A stretch of DNA of 9,833 bases from UBA5109 sp038148435 (GCA_038148435.1 JAYQVM010000060.1:1-9833), one strand, 5' to 3'; shown: positions 1 through 8,595, counted from the first letter of the stretch. Notes: generated by a model from the sequence alone, not told the origin. Program-made: numbers and translations.

Positions 1-219
1 GGGCAGAAGAGCAAGAACTGCATTTATAAAATTAGGCGAACCCGGCGGACAGTCAAGGGGAGCCGTCAGGTGAAAACTGGATATAAAGAGACGCTCATCA
101 CTAAGCTTCTCAATCTGCTTAGAGGCTTCAAGCACAATATCTCTGGGACTACCCAGAACAGAACCCAAATTGGAGCCCAGACCGATAAAGGCATAATCCT
201 GAAAATTGGTAATTTGCAT
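1..219 (-). CDS. folK: FolK (HPPK), 5' part only, cut by the window edge
   Basis: The first 73 codons of a probable 6-hydroxymethyl-7,8-dihydropterin pyrophosphokinase, which moves pyrophosphate from ATP to the pterin in cytoplasmic folate synthesis. The reading frame gives an N-terminus beginning MQITNFQDYAFIGLGSNLG, the family's opening beta strand and G-S-N-L-G loop (about residues 11-19). APLDCPPGSPNFINAV (about residues 53-68) follows, matching the conserved substrate-binding stretch that ends in (F/Y)-(I/L)-N-A. The catalytic HxRxxxxRxxxPRxxDxD region would lie beyond the left edge and cannot be checked. The ATG at 219-217 is the only usual start codon before an in-frame TAG upstream; no strong Shine-Dalgarno is visible. 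It lies 138 bases downstream of hemE on the same strand. A longer ORF in another frame (66-413, minus) overlaps it but matches nothing. folK is the best reading; a FolK-like paralogue is possible. Confidence 0.82.
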   Translation of the reverse strand, partial: MQITNFQDYAFIGLGSNLGSVLGSPRDIVLEASKQIEKLSDERLFISSFHLTAPLDCPPGSPNFINAVLALLP

Positions 220-357
220 ATGGCGGATTGTAACGCTTGGTTTACTAGCTTGACGAGCTTCAATAGAAGACTAAAAAGAGTGAAGTTATTCGCAAAAATG
301 AAAACCAGAGAGTTTATTTTTGCAAGTATTACTGCAAGCCATGCGAGTGCGGGGCTT

Positions 358-1422
358 TTAGCGGTGGTACTGTGCAGACAGCTCGTGAACAGAATCGATA
401 AAAACTTTCGCATGCTCCGGGTTTACATGCTGATGAATGCCATGCCCGAGATTAAATACATGCCCATTCCCACTGCCAAACTGCTCCAGAATTCTTGCTA
501 CTTCATCACGAATTTTATCCGGCTCCGCATAAAGTACTGAAGGGTCCATATTCCCCTGTAGGGACACTTTGTCCCCTATGCGGGCTCTCGCCTCATCTAT
601 ATTGATGGTCCAGTCAAGCCCAACACAATCAGCACCACAGCTGGCTATACTTTCCAGCCAGAGCCCCCCATTTTTGGTGAATACAATCACAGGAACTTCA
701 CGTCCTTCATTTTTCCGAATCAGCCCCCTGATGATTTTCTCAATATAGGCTAGTGAAAATTCCTGATAATTTTGTGGGTTCAGGACACCACCCCAGGTAT
801 CAAAAATTTGTACTGCCTGGACCCCAGCAGTGATTTGTGCATTGAGATAATCTGTAACGGCATGGGCAACCTTGCTAAGCAATTCATGCATCAGGTCGGG
901 TTTATTCATCATCATCCGCTTGATGATGGAAAAGTCCTTGCTACTGCCGCCTTCGACCATATAGGTCGCGACAGTCCAGGGGCTGCCGGAAAAACCAATT
1001 AGCGGAACCTGATTATTCAGTTCCTGTCGTATCAATTTCACGGCATCTATGACATAAGCCAGATCATCACCTGCGCTGATGAGCGGTAAGGCATTCACAT
1101 CGTCTTCATTGCGCACTGGTTTGTGGAATTTCGGTCCCTCTCCTGTCTCAAAATACAGCCCCAAGCCCATGGCGTCCGGAATGGTTAAGATATCTGAAAA
1201 TAAAATAGCTGCATCAAGATCAAAGCGCCTCAAGGGTTGTAGCGTGACTTCACAGGCCAATTCTGGGTTCTGACAAAGGTTCATGAAGCTTCCTGCTTCG
1301 GCTCGCAGTTCACGATACTCCGGCAGATAACGCCCCGCCTGTCGCATCATCCAGACAGGCGTGACGTCGACATCCTCTCGTAAGAGTGCTCTTAAAAAAC
1401 GGTCGTTTTTTAACGTGCTCAT
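358..1422 (-). CDS. hemE: Uroporphyrinogen decarboxylase
   Basis: Cytoplasmic haem-pathway enzyme that removes four acetate carboxyl groups from uroporphyrinogen III to give coproporphyrinogen III; it needs no cofactor. The 354-residue product has the family's normal length. The first UroD signature is at residues 22-40 (PVWMMRQAGRYLPEYRELR), with the substrate-binding arginines. The catalytic aspartate is Asp77 in FSDIL, the second signature is around 143-157 (GFSGSPWTVATYMVE, Tyr154), and the C-terminal active-site histidine is in NLGHGIHQHV (about 327). The ATG at 1422-1420 shares its A with the TGA of gltD (TGATG), and a GAGG Shine-Dalgarno sits inside the end of gltD at 1427-1430, so the two are probably translationally coupled. 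hemE after gltD is also the order in Pseudomonas. No clear terminator follows it. Confidence 0.97.
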   Translation of the reverse strand: MSTLKNDRFLRALLREDVDVTPVWMMRQAGRYLPEYRELRAEAGSFMNLCQNPELACEVTLQPLRRFDLDAAILFSDILTIPDAMGLGLYFETGEGPKFHKPVRNEDDVNALPLISAGDDLAYVIDAVKLIRQELNNQVPLIGFSGSPWTVATYMVEGGSSKDFSIIKRMMMNKPDLMHELLSKVAHAVTDYLNAQITAGVQAVQIFDTWGGVLNPQNYQEFSLAYIEKIIRGLIRKNEGREVPVIVFTKNGGLWLESIASCGADCVGLDWTINIDEARARIGDKVSLQGNMDPSVLYAEPDKIRDEVARILEQFGSGNGHVFNLGHGIHQHVNPEHAKVFIDSVHELSAQYHR

Positions 1423-2852
1423 CAGACCTCGAGAAAGTCCAGTATTCCATTAGCAGCCTGGCGACCCTCATAGACAGCAGTGACAACCAGATCGGCTCCA
1501 CGCACCATATCACCACCAGCAAAAATTTTCGGATTGGAAGTCTGGAAAGTGAAATCACTTCGCTCGAAAGCCAACACCCGACCCCCGTCATCTAGTTTAA
1601 TGTTTGCAGCATCAAACCAGTCCTCCGGACTGGGCTGAAAACCAAAAGCAATCAAAACGGCATCAGCACCTATCAATTCTTCACTCCCGGGAACCGTTTC
1701 AGCTCGCTGCCGTCCATTCTCATCCGGCTCCCCCATGCGCGTAGTGACAAACTTCACACCAACAACACAGCCATTTTCACCGACAATTTCAATAGGCTGT
1801 CGATTGAACACAAACTCGACGCCTTCTTGACGAGCATTTTCTACCTCTCGCTGGGAACCTGGCATATTCGCCTCATCTCGGCGATAGAAGCATTGAACCG
1901 AACTGGCACCCTGTCGAATTGAGGTGCGATTACAGTCCATTGCGGTATCACCACCGCCTAGCACGATTACTCGCTTACCCTGCATGCTGGTATGATCTGC
2001 ACCCACTACTTTCAGACCGGTCTGTTCACAGGTGTTACCGACCAGATAAGGCAGCGCGGCATGCACACCATCAAGTTCTTCACCGGGAAAGCCCCCTTTA
2101 ATAGCCTTATAGGCTCCCATCCCCATGAATACTGCGTCGTATTCATCCAGTATGGCGTTGAAATTAATGTCTTTACCTATTTCAGTATTTAGCCTGAATT
2201 GGATACCCATACCTTCAAAGATTTCGCGCCGTTGGGTCATAACACGCTTCTCCAGTTTGAACATGGGGATACCAAAGGTTAGTAATCCACCGATTTCTGG
2301 ATAGCGATCAAAAACAACTGCTTTGACGCCTGCTCTAGCCAGAATATCAGCACAGGATAGTCCGGCAGGGCCAGCACCTATAACAGCTACTTTTTTTTCG
2401 GTGGCAACAACCTTTGACATGTCTGGACGCCAACCCATTTCAAAAGCAGTATCTACAATATATTTTTCAACATTTCCGATTGTGACAGCGCCGAAGCCAT
2501 CGTTAAGGGTACAAGCACCTTCACAGAGCCTGTCCTGGGGACAGATTCGGCCACAAACTTCAGGCAATGAATTGGTCTGATGACACAATTCGGCAGCTTC
2601 AAGAATATTGCCTTCACTGGCCAGTTTTAACCAGTTTGGGATATAGTTATGAACCGGACATTTCCATTCGCAATAGGGATTACCACACTCCAGACAACGT
2701 TCAGACTGCACAGCTGCCTTTGGCTGATCAAATTGCTGATATATCTCAACAAATTCTGTTTTTCTGACTTCTAGAGATTTTTTTTCAGGATCCTGACGAG
2801 AAGTGCTCAAAAAGCGAAAGACATCCTTTGATTTAATTTCAGTTTTAGCCAT
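1422..2852 (-). CDS. gltD: Glutamate synthase (NADPH) small/beta subunit
   Basis: The small subunit of glutamate synthase. It takes electrons from NADPH on FAD and passes them through iron-sulfur clusters to GltB, which makes glutamate from glutamine and 2-oxoglutarate. The 476 residues are the usual length. An N-terminal ferredoxin-like region has Cys53, 56, 61 and 65 (CLECGNPYCEWKC) and a second group Cys90, 100, 104, 110 and 114, enough for the two [4Fe-4S] clusters. The FAD Rossmann motif is GAGPAG at 159-164, the NADPH motif is GGGDTA at 299-304, and the closing FAD contact is AGGDMVRGADLVVTAV near 445-460. It lies 15 bases after gltB and overlaps hemE by one base, so it is mid-operon. 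No good Shine-Dalgarno precedes its ATG; the gap is mostly AT with a small inverted repeat. Two runs of eight A occur in Glu-Lys-Lys codons, but the frame is intact. Confidence 0.97.
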   Translation of the reverse strand: MAKTEIKSKDVFRFLSTSRQDPEKKSLEVRKTEFVEIYQQFDQPKAAVQSERCLECGNPYCEWKCPVHNYIPNWLKLASEGNILEAAELCHQTNSLPEVCGRICPQDRLCEGACTLNDGFGAVTIGNVEKYIVDTAFEMGWRPDMSKVVATEKKVAVIGAGPAGLSCADILARAGVKAVVFDRYPEIGGLLTFGIPMFKLEKRVMTQRREIFEGMGIQFRLNTEIGKDINFNAILDEYDAVFMGMGAYKAIKGGFPGEELDGVHAALPYLVGNTCEQTGLKVVGADHTSMQGKRVIVLGGGDTAMDCNRTSIRQGASSVQCFYRRDEANMPGSQREVENARQEGVEFVFNRQPIEIVGENGCVVGVKFVTTRMGEPDENGRQRAETVPGSEELIGADAVLIAFGFQPSPEDWFDAANIKLDDGGRVLAFERSDFTFQTSNPKIFAGGDMVRGADLVVTAVYEGRQAANGILDFLEV

Positions 2853-2867
2853 AGTAATTAGTTAAGA

Positions 2868-5800
2868 CTAATTTGGTGAAAAGTGAACATTTTCCAACAG
2901 ATTTTTTATGTTGGCTTGTTTCGGAATAACCAGCCAGAACTTGCGCAGATAATCGACAAAATTATCCAGAATTTCATGCCCCCAGGCGCTACCCGTTTCA
3001 TTAACATACTCAGCAATAACGCTTCGTAAGTGATTTCGATATTCTTCCATGCCCTCTTGTCTGATACGGTAAACTTCTATGAGTTCATGATTGTATTTAT
3101 CAACAAAGTTATTATTTAGGTCCAGAACATAGGCAAAACCACCAGTCATTCCCGCCCCAAAATTGTGGCCAGTGGTGCCCAGTACAGTCACAACACCGCC
3201 AGTCATATATTCACAACAGTGATCACCGGCACCTTCAACCACAGCATGGGCTCCTGAGTTCCTGACTGCAAAACGTTCACCGGCACGACCACTGACAAAC
3301 AGTTTTCCACCGGTTGCCCCATAAAGGCAGGTATTACCAATAATGGATGTATCTTGTGTTCTGAAACTGCTACCGGGTGGTGGCACAATAACCAGCTTGC
3401 CCCCCGCCATTCCCTTGCCAACATAGTCATTGGCATCTCCAACCAGTGTCATGTTCAGCCCCCCGGCATTCCATACACCGAAACTCTGACCGATACAGCC
3501 AGTCAGTCGCAGATTGATAGGGGCATCGGCCATGCCGAGATTTCCATATCTTTTGGCTATCTCGCCTGAGAGGCGGGCTCCGATGGAACGGTTAAAATTC
3601 TGTACTTCATAATGAAAAATGCCACCACTTTTATTCTCTATGGCTGGGAGGATATCCTGCACTATCTGTTCCGCCAATTCTCCCTTATCAAGCGGAACAT
3701 TCCTGACCATTTTGCAATACTGGTCCTTTTCAGCAGGAATATGATCGTTATAGAGCAGACGGGATAGATCTATATTGGCTTGCTTTTCTGTTTGTGGCTC
3801 GAGTTGTTCAAATAGATCAGTACGGCCAATCAGGTCTACTAGGTTTTTTATTCCAAGTCGAGCCAGCCACTGCCGCGTATCCTGCGCAACAAACCTGAAG
3901 TAGTTCATAACCATTTCGACTTCGCCAATAAAATGTTTCTCACGCAGGTTGTCATCCTGCGTTGCAACGCCTGTAGCACAATTGTTCAAATGACAAATGC
4001 GCAAATATTTACAACCCATAGCAATCATCGGAATGGTGCCAAAACCAAAACTTTCCGCACCAAGTATTGCTGCTTTAATCACATCAAGGCCGGTCTTCAG
4101 ACCTCCGTCTGTCTGCAGGCGAATTCGTCCGCGTAAATCATTGGCACGCAATGATTGATGCACCTCACTCAAACCCATCTCCCAGGGTGAGCCAGCATAA
4201 CGTATGGAGGTCAGAGGGCTTGCTCCGGTACCACCATCATGCCCTGAGATGGTGATGAAATCTGCATAAGCTTTGGCAACACCTGCCGCAATCGTACCCA
4301 CGCCAGGGCCTGCCACCAACTTGACGGAAACCATCGCTTCCGGATTGACCTGCTTGAGATCAAAAATCAGCTGAGCCAGATCCTCAATCGAATAAATATC
4401 ATGATGTGGCGGTGGTGAAATAAGTGTTACACCTGGTACAGAATATCTGAGCCTGGCAATAAGTTCATTGACTTTACTTCCAGGTAACTGGCCACCCTCT
4501 CCTGGTTTTGCTCCCTGAGCAATTTTGATTTGTAGAACTTCCGCATTAACCAGGTAGTGGGGTGTTACACCAAATCGACCAGAGGCAATCTGTTTGATTT
4601 TGGATACTTTATCCGTCTTGTAGCGGGCAGGATCTTCACCACCCTCACCTGAATTAGAGCGCCCTCCCAACCGGTTCATGGCTTGCGCTAGTGACTCATG
4701 TGCTTCCGGCGATAGAGCACCGAGCGACATTCCTGCAGAGTCAAACCGTTTCAAAATACCTTCGATTGGCTCTACTTCTTCGATATCAATACTTTCGACA
4801 TCTTCTCGCAGACTGAACATGTCGCGCAGCGTTGAGAGCGGGCGATTATCCACAACCTGGGCAAACTTTCGATATTGTTCAAAATTTCCGGTTTTTACAG
4901 ACTCCTGCAAGGCTCTGACCACATCCGGGTTAATCATGTGGTATTCACCACCATGAATGTATTTCAGCAGTCCGCCAGCGTGAAGTTTCTTGCGTGGCAA
5001 CCAGGCATCACGCGACAGTTTTTCCTGATCATGCTGCAGGTGAGCAAAAGTTGCCCCCTGGATGCGGCTCGGGCTATCAGGGAAGCACAGGTCCGTCACT
5101 TCATCGGCTAGCCCAACAATTTCAAATAATTGGGCACCACGATAGGAGCTGATCGTGCTGATTCCCATTTTGGAGAGAATTTTCATCAAACCCTTGTTGA
5201 TGCCTTTTCGGTAATTCTTGTGAGCCTCCAGTTCTCCCATTTTCAGCATGCCATGCGACACCATATGATCAATGATGTCATAGCTGAGGTAGGGGTACAC
5301 TGCCGTGGCCCCGAAACCTATCAGGCAGGCTATCTGGTGTGAATCTCGCGCACTGGCGGTTTCAACAATTAGGTTGCTATCGCAGCGCAGACCCTTATCA
5401 ATCAGGTTTTCATGAATGGCTGCAGTTGCCAGCAGTGCATTGATAACGAGCTGACCGTGTTCCGGCATACGTTCTGAAATAAACAACAGCACTTTGCCAT
5501 TTCTGACCGCATCTTCCACTTTGCCGACCACGCCCCTGATGGCCTGTTCAAGGCCAAGAGCCGGATCATATGACAGACTGATAAATTCGGCATCATAGCC
5601 CTCTCTTTGCATATGAGACAGGTTATAGAACTTGTTGGGGGACAAAAGCGGTGAGGTCAAAATAACCCGATTAGCATGTCCCGGAGTTTCTTCAAAGACA
5701 TTTAATTCTTTACCCATACGGGTTTCCAGCGACATTACGATGCTTTCTCGCAGGGAATCAATTGGCGGATTGGTCACCTGGGCAAATTGCTGTCGAAAAT

Positions 5801-7316
5801 AGTCATATAGGGGCCTGATCTGCTGTGACATTACAGCAATTGGGGTGTCATCCCCCATCGATCCGGTTCCCTCATTGCCTTTCTCCGCCAACGGACGCAT
5901 GACCTGATCCATCTCTTCGAAGCTCACCTGAAACATTTTCATGTGACGATCGCATTCTTCAGGAGACAATGGTCGAAGTTCCGGTAGATTTTCTGCCAGG
6001 CTTGACTCGACATAGATAGATTGTTCCTTGATCCACTTAGCGTAAGGCTGTCTGCTCTTGAGGTAGTTAGCCACATCTTCAGTGTGCAAGATTCTGGCTT
6101 CTTCTGTATCCACCACAAGGATCTGGCCAGGACCGACTCTTCCTTTGGCAATTACATCTTCCGGTTTGTATTCGTTAACACCTATTTCTGAAGCTGCTGT
6201 CAGATAACCATTCTTGGTCATCACCCAACGTGAAGGTCTCAATCCATTACTGTCGAGCACGCAGGCAGCAAAACGGCCATCGGTCAGAACAACACCGGCC
6301 GGACCGTCCCAGGGCTCCATGTGAAATGAGTTATAGGTATAGAATCCGCGCAAGGCTTCATCCAGTTCTTGCATGTTTTGCCAGCTCGGCGGCATGATCA
6401 GGCGAATTGCCTGGTACAGGTCCATCCCACTGCTTACTAGCAGTTCCAGCATGTTATCCATGGATGAGGAGTCGGAACCGGTAGAATTCACCAACGGTGC
6501 TATTTCCTCGATATTGGGGATCGCTGCCGAACGGAATTTTGAAATACGTGCCTTGGCCCAGTTACGATTGCCCCGAATGGTGTTGATTTCTCCATTGTGG
6601 GCCAACATCCGGAATGGTTGGGCAAGTGGCCAGCGCGGCAGGGTATTAGTGGAAAAGCGCTGGTGAAAAGTGCACATGGCAATTTCCATTCGCGGATCCT
6701 GTAAATCCAGAAAGAACTTCGGCAAATCCGCCGGCATCACTAACCCTTTATAAGAAAGTACGGATGCTGACAGGGAGCAGACGTAGAAATCTTCATCGTC
6801 AAAAAGACGATTTTCAGCCTTACGCCGGGCAATAAACAGCTTTACTGCCAATTCATCTCTGCTGATACCACCAGCATTGATAAAAACTTGCTCGATATCC
6901 GGCATGCATTCCAATGACATTTGGCCACACACGGATGCATCATAGGGCACTTTACGCCAGCCAAGCAGATCCAGCCCCTGATCCTTGATTTCTTCTTCCA
7001 GAGTTTGCCGTGCCAATTCCATTTTACTTGCAAGGCGGCTGAAAAATACCATGCCGATTCCGTAATTATGACTTAACTCACAATTAAAATGCTCTTTGGC
7101 CAGAGCCCTCAAAAAGGCATCAGGCTTTTGCATCAGCAAGCCACAACCATCACCAGTTACGCCATCAGCAGCAATTCCGCCCCGGTGCGTCATGCAGGTG
7201 AGCGATCTGATCGCCGTCAGCAAGAGATCATGACTGGCCTGCCCCTCAATATGGGCAACAAGGCCAAAGCCACAGTTATCTCTAAATTCGCTGGGGTGAT
7301 ATAACCCGGGTCTCAT
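2868..7316 (-). CDS. gltB: Glutamate synthase (NADPH) large/alpha subunit
   Basis: The large subunit of glutamate synthase (GOGAT). It hydrolyses glutamine, channels the ammonia, and reductively aminates 2-oxoglutarate on FMN. From the chosen ATG it has 1482 residues, the family norm. Order: a 14-residue propeptide, nucleophile Cys15 (NCGFG) exposed by processing, a class II amidotransferase domain to about 430 (THRGG, HQRFSTNT, AHNGEINT), a central domain, an FMN/synthase domain at about 800-1200 (GEGGEDPAR, LISPPPHHD, SGHDGGTGAS), and a C-terminal glycine-rich beta-helix from about 1220. The [3Fe-4S] ligands are Cys1102, 1108 and 1113 (C-x5-C-x4-C). The frame is open a further 27 codons to a TTG at 7397, but MRPGLYHPSEFRDNCGFG matches known GltB starts and GGAAGAG at 7325-7331 is correctly spaced (8 bases) for 7316. 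First gene of gltBD-hemE. Confidence 0.97.
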   Translation of the reverse strand: MRPGLYHPSEFRDNCGFGLVAHIEGQASHDLLLTAIRSLTCMTHRGGIAADGVTGDGCGLLMQKPDAFLRALAKEHFNCELSHNYGIGMVFFSRLASKMELARQTLEEEIKDQGLDLLGWRKVPYDASVCGQMSLECMPDIEQVFINAGGISRDELAVKLFIARRKAENRLFDDEDFYVCSLSASVLSYKGLVMPADLPKFFLDLQDPRMEIAMCTFHQRFSTNTLPRWPLAQPFRMLAHNGEINTIRGNRNWAKARISKFRSAAIPNIEEIAPLVNSTGSDSSSMDNMLELLVSSGMDLYQAIRLIMPPSWQNMQELDEALRGFYTYNSFHMEPWDGPAGVVLTDGRFAACVLDSNGLRPSRWVMTKNGYLTAASEIGVNEYKPEDVIAKGRVGPGQILVVDTEEARILHTEDVANYLKSRQPYAKWIKEQSIYVESSLAENLPELRPLSPEECDRHMKMFQVSFEEMDQVMRPLAEKGNEGTGSMGDDTPIAVMSQQIRPLYDYFRQQFAQVTNPPIDSLRESIVMSLETRMGKELNVFEETPGHANRVILTSPLLSPNKFYNLSHMQREGYDAEFISLSYDPALGLEQAIRGVVGKVEDAVRNGKVLLFISERMPEHGQLVINALLATAAIHENLIDKGLRCDSNLIVETASARDSHQIACLIGFGATAVYPYLSYDIIDHMVSHGMLKMGELEAHKNYRKGINKGLMKILSKMGISTISSYRGAQLFEIVGLADEVTDLCFPDSPSRIQGATFAHLQHDQEKLSRDAWLPRKKLHAGGLLKYIHGGEYHMINPDVVRALQESVKTGNFEQYRKFAQVVDNRPLSTLRDMFSLREDVESIDIEEVEPIEGILKRFDSAGMSLGALSPEAHESLAQAMNRLGGRSNSGEGGEDPARYKTDKVSKIKQIASGRFGVTPHYLVNAEVLQIKIAQGAKPGEGGQLPGSKVNELIARLRYSVPGVTLISPPPHHDIYSIEDLAQLIFDLKQVNPEAMVSVKLVAGPGVGTIAAGVAKAYADFITISGHDGGTGASPLTSIRYAGSPWEMGLSEVHQSLRANDLRGRIRLQTDGGLKTGLDVIKAAILGAESFGFGTIPMIAMGCKYLRICHLNNCATGVATQDDNLREKHFIGEVEMVMNYFRFVAQDTRQWLARLGIKNLVDLIGRTDLFEQLEPQTEKQANIDLSRLLYNDHIPAEKDQYCKMVRNVPLDKGELAEQIVQDILPAIENKSGGIFHYEVQNFNRSIGARLSGEIAKRYGNLGMADAPINLRLTGCIGQSFGVWNAGGLNMTLVGDANDYVGKGMAGGKLVIVPPPGSSFRTQDTSIIGNTCLYGATGGKLFVSGRAGERFAVRNSGAHAVVEGAGDHCCEYMTGGVVTVLGTTGHNFGAGMTGGFAYVLDLNNNFVDKYNHELIEVYRIRQEGMEEYRNHLRSVIAEYVNETGSAWGHEILDNFVDYLRKFWLVIPKQANIKNLLENVHFSPN

Positions 7317-7331
7317 ATCCAGTTCTCTTCC

Positions 7332-7361
7332 AAAAAATAAAGTCACAAAGGGCGGTGTGAC
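7332..7361 (-). terminator. Terminator-like hairpin abutting the gltB ribosome binding site (possible attenuator)
   Basis: On the minus strand GTCACA (7361-7356), an 8-base loop CCGCCCTT, and TGTGAC (7347-7342) form a perfect 6-base-pair stem, extendable by G-U pairs at its base (GGG with TTT). It is followed at once by TTTATTTTTT (7341-7332) and then by the gltB Shine-Dalgarno GGAAGAG (7331-7325). It could terminate aroKB transcripts, but no promoter fits between it and the gltB ATG, so gltB mRNA must run through it. The stem has only about four G-C pairs, so termination may be partial. Confidence 0.5.
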
Positions 7362-7414
7362 CCTCGCACTAGCAGGTGGGAAACTGCCTCTTTTCAAAAG
7401 CCAAAGAGCCGCAC

Positions 7415-7443
7415 ATTTTACACAAGGCGTTGGTTTTCAGCAA
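7415..7443 (-). promoter_or_regulatory. Candidate gltB promoter
   Basis: On the minus strand TTGCTG (7443-7438) and TAAAAT (7420-7415) are separated by exactly 17 bases. The -10 matches consensus at 5 of 6 positions and the -35 at 3 of 6. Transcription would begin near 7408, giving a leader of about 90 bases before the gltB ATG. It supports transcription of gltBD-hemE separate from aroKB. A near-perfect dyad, GCAGGACAGTTCTGC on the minus strand (7462-7448), ends just upstream of the -35 and could be an activator or repressor site. Confidence 0.45.
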
Positions 7444-7481
7444 TCTGGCAGAACTGTCCTGCAAGTCCAGCAAGAATGGCG

Positions 7482-8594
7482 TTATGCGGAAGAGGAGCAA
7501 AGGCCAAGTGCGGCACCGGCCTGAAGGGTCTGTTTTAGCAGTTTGGGCTCAATACTACTCTTCAAGACCGCTTTACCCAGGCCTTGCAGGAGTACAAATC
7601 GAATTTTCCCATGTTCGGCCTTTTTGTCATGACTCATCAGTGATAGGTATTGGTCGACGCTGATCGTGTCCGGTGGAACCACTGGTAAACCGGCAGCCCC
7701 TATCAGAGCACGAATTCGAGCAAATTCATGTTGTTCAAGCATACCAAGGCGTAATGAAAGATCAGCTGCCATCAGCATGCCGACTCCCACAGCCTCACCA
7801 TGCAGCCAGACGCCATACCCCATGGCTGCTTCTATGGCATGCCCAAAGGTATGCCCCAGATTAAGAATGGCCCGAGTGCCTGATTCCCTTTCGTCGGTGG
7901 CGACAATCGCTGCTTTTTCCTCACAGGAAATCTGTATTGCTCGACTTAGACTTTGCGCATCGCGGGCAAGTAGCGAGGTCATTTTGCTTTCCAACCAGCG
8001 ATAAAACTCTGGATTGCTGATAAGCCCATACTTTATAACTTCTGCCAGTCCAGCAGACAGCTCCCGATCTGGCAGAGTTGAAAGTGTGGCCGTATCGGCT
8101 AAAACACAGCGCGGCTGATAGAAAGCCCCCACCATGTTTTTCCCCAGCGGGCGATTCACCCCTGTTTTTCCACCCACTGAAGAATCAACTTGTGCCAGCA
8201 GGGTTGTGGGCACCTGAATAAAATTCACACCACGCTGGTAGGTTGCAGCTGCAAAGCCAGTCATGTCACCGACGACCCCACCACCCAAGGCAATCAATGT
8301 CCCATTGCGCTCAAAACGCTTGGCCAGCAGTGCATCATACAATTGGGCAACATTATCCAGCGTTTTTTCGACCTCGCCATCAGGATAAATAAATTCACTC
8401 AGTTCATAGCCTGCGAGTGCAGCCTTGAGCTGTTCAAGGTATAGGGGGGCCACCACATCATTACTGACAATACAAACCTGTTTGCCTTTAATATAGGGCT
8501 TGATCAGTTCCGGACGTGATAAAAGCTTTTCGCCAATATGAACAGGATAGGAACGTTCACCAAGCTCGACATTGACAGTGAAATTTAGGGGCAT
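7482..8594 (-). CDS. aroB: 3-dehydroquinate synthase
   Basis: Second shikimate-pathway enzyme: converts DAHP to 3-dehydroquinate in the cytoplasm, using bound NAD+ and a divalent metal, usually Zn2+. The 370 residues are typical. The NAD-binding glycine-rich segment LGGGVVGDMTGF is at 103-114, with QVPTTLLAQVDSSVGGKTG at 127-145. Metal ligands are Glu185 (AEVIKYG), His248 (NLGHTFGH) and His265 (WLHGEAVG), matching E. coli Glu184, His247 and His264. The ATG lies one base after the aroK stop, and an AGAGG Shine-Dalgarno six bases upstream sits within the end of aroK, so the pair is likely co-transcribed and coupled. The last dozen residues (AALGLCSSSA) are low in character and probably not conserved. 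In Pseudomonas a further gene follows aroB; here the next gene is gltB, after 165 bases. Confidence 0.97.
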   Translation of the reverse strand: MPLNFTVNVELGERSYPVHIGEKLLSRPELIKPYIKGKQVCIVSNDVVAPLYLEQLKAALAGYELSEFIYPDGEVEKTLDNVAQLYDALLAKRFERNGTLIALGGGVVGDMTGFAAATYQRGVNFIQVPTTLLAQVDSSVGGKTGVNRPLGKNMVGAFYQPRCVLADTATLSTLPDRELSAGLAEVIKYGLISNPEFYRWLESKMTSLLARDAQSLSRAIQISCEEKAAIVATDERESGTRAILNLGHTFGHAIEAAMGYGVWLHGEAVGVGMLMAADLSLRLGMLEQHEFARIRALIGAAGLPVVPPDTISVDQYLSLMSHDKKAEHGKIRFVLLQGLGKAVLKSSIEPKLLKQTLQAGAALGLCSSSA

Positions 8595-8595
8595 G

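Noticed and set aside
320..337. TTGCA/TGCAA repeat after hemE as a terminator
   Set aside because: On the minus strand it is followed by A-rich, not T-rich, sequence, and the stem is only five pairs.
286..342. 18-residue cysteine-containing ORF (minus) between hemE and folK
   Set aside because: Too short, no ribosome binding site and no recognisable family.
66..413. 115-codon minus-strand ORF overlapping the hemE end
   Set aside because: It is out of frame with folK, whose frame gives a clear HPPK match; its hydrophobic translation is a by-product of frame.
70..540. 156-codon plus-strand ORF
   Set aside because: It runs antisense to folK and the 3' end of hemE, resembles no family I recognise, and has no ribosome binding site.
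2391..2398. Run of eight T (A on the coding strand) in gltD as a slippage or frameshift site
   Set aside because: The frame is intact and it simply encodes Glu-Lys-Lys; a similar run near 2778-2785 does the same.
2858..2871. TTAGT/ACTAA inverted repeat in the gltB-gltD gap as a terminator
   Set aside because: The stem is only five A/T-rich pairs with no T-tract, and gltD belongs with gltB in one operon.
7317..7397. 27-codon N-terminal extension of GltB from a TTG
   Set aside because: It would translate through the hairpin and T-tract; family starts and the GGAAGAG spacing support the ATG at 7316.
7369..7416. 15-residue leader-peptide ORF (minus) before the gltB hairpin
   Set aside because: Its ATG overlaps the candidate -10 box, so transcripts from that promoter would start after it; it also has no run of one amino acid as in classic attenuator peptides.
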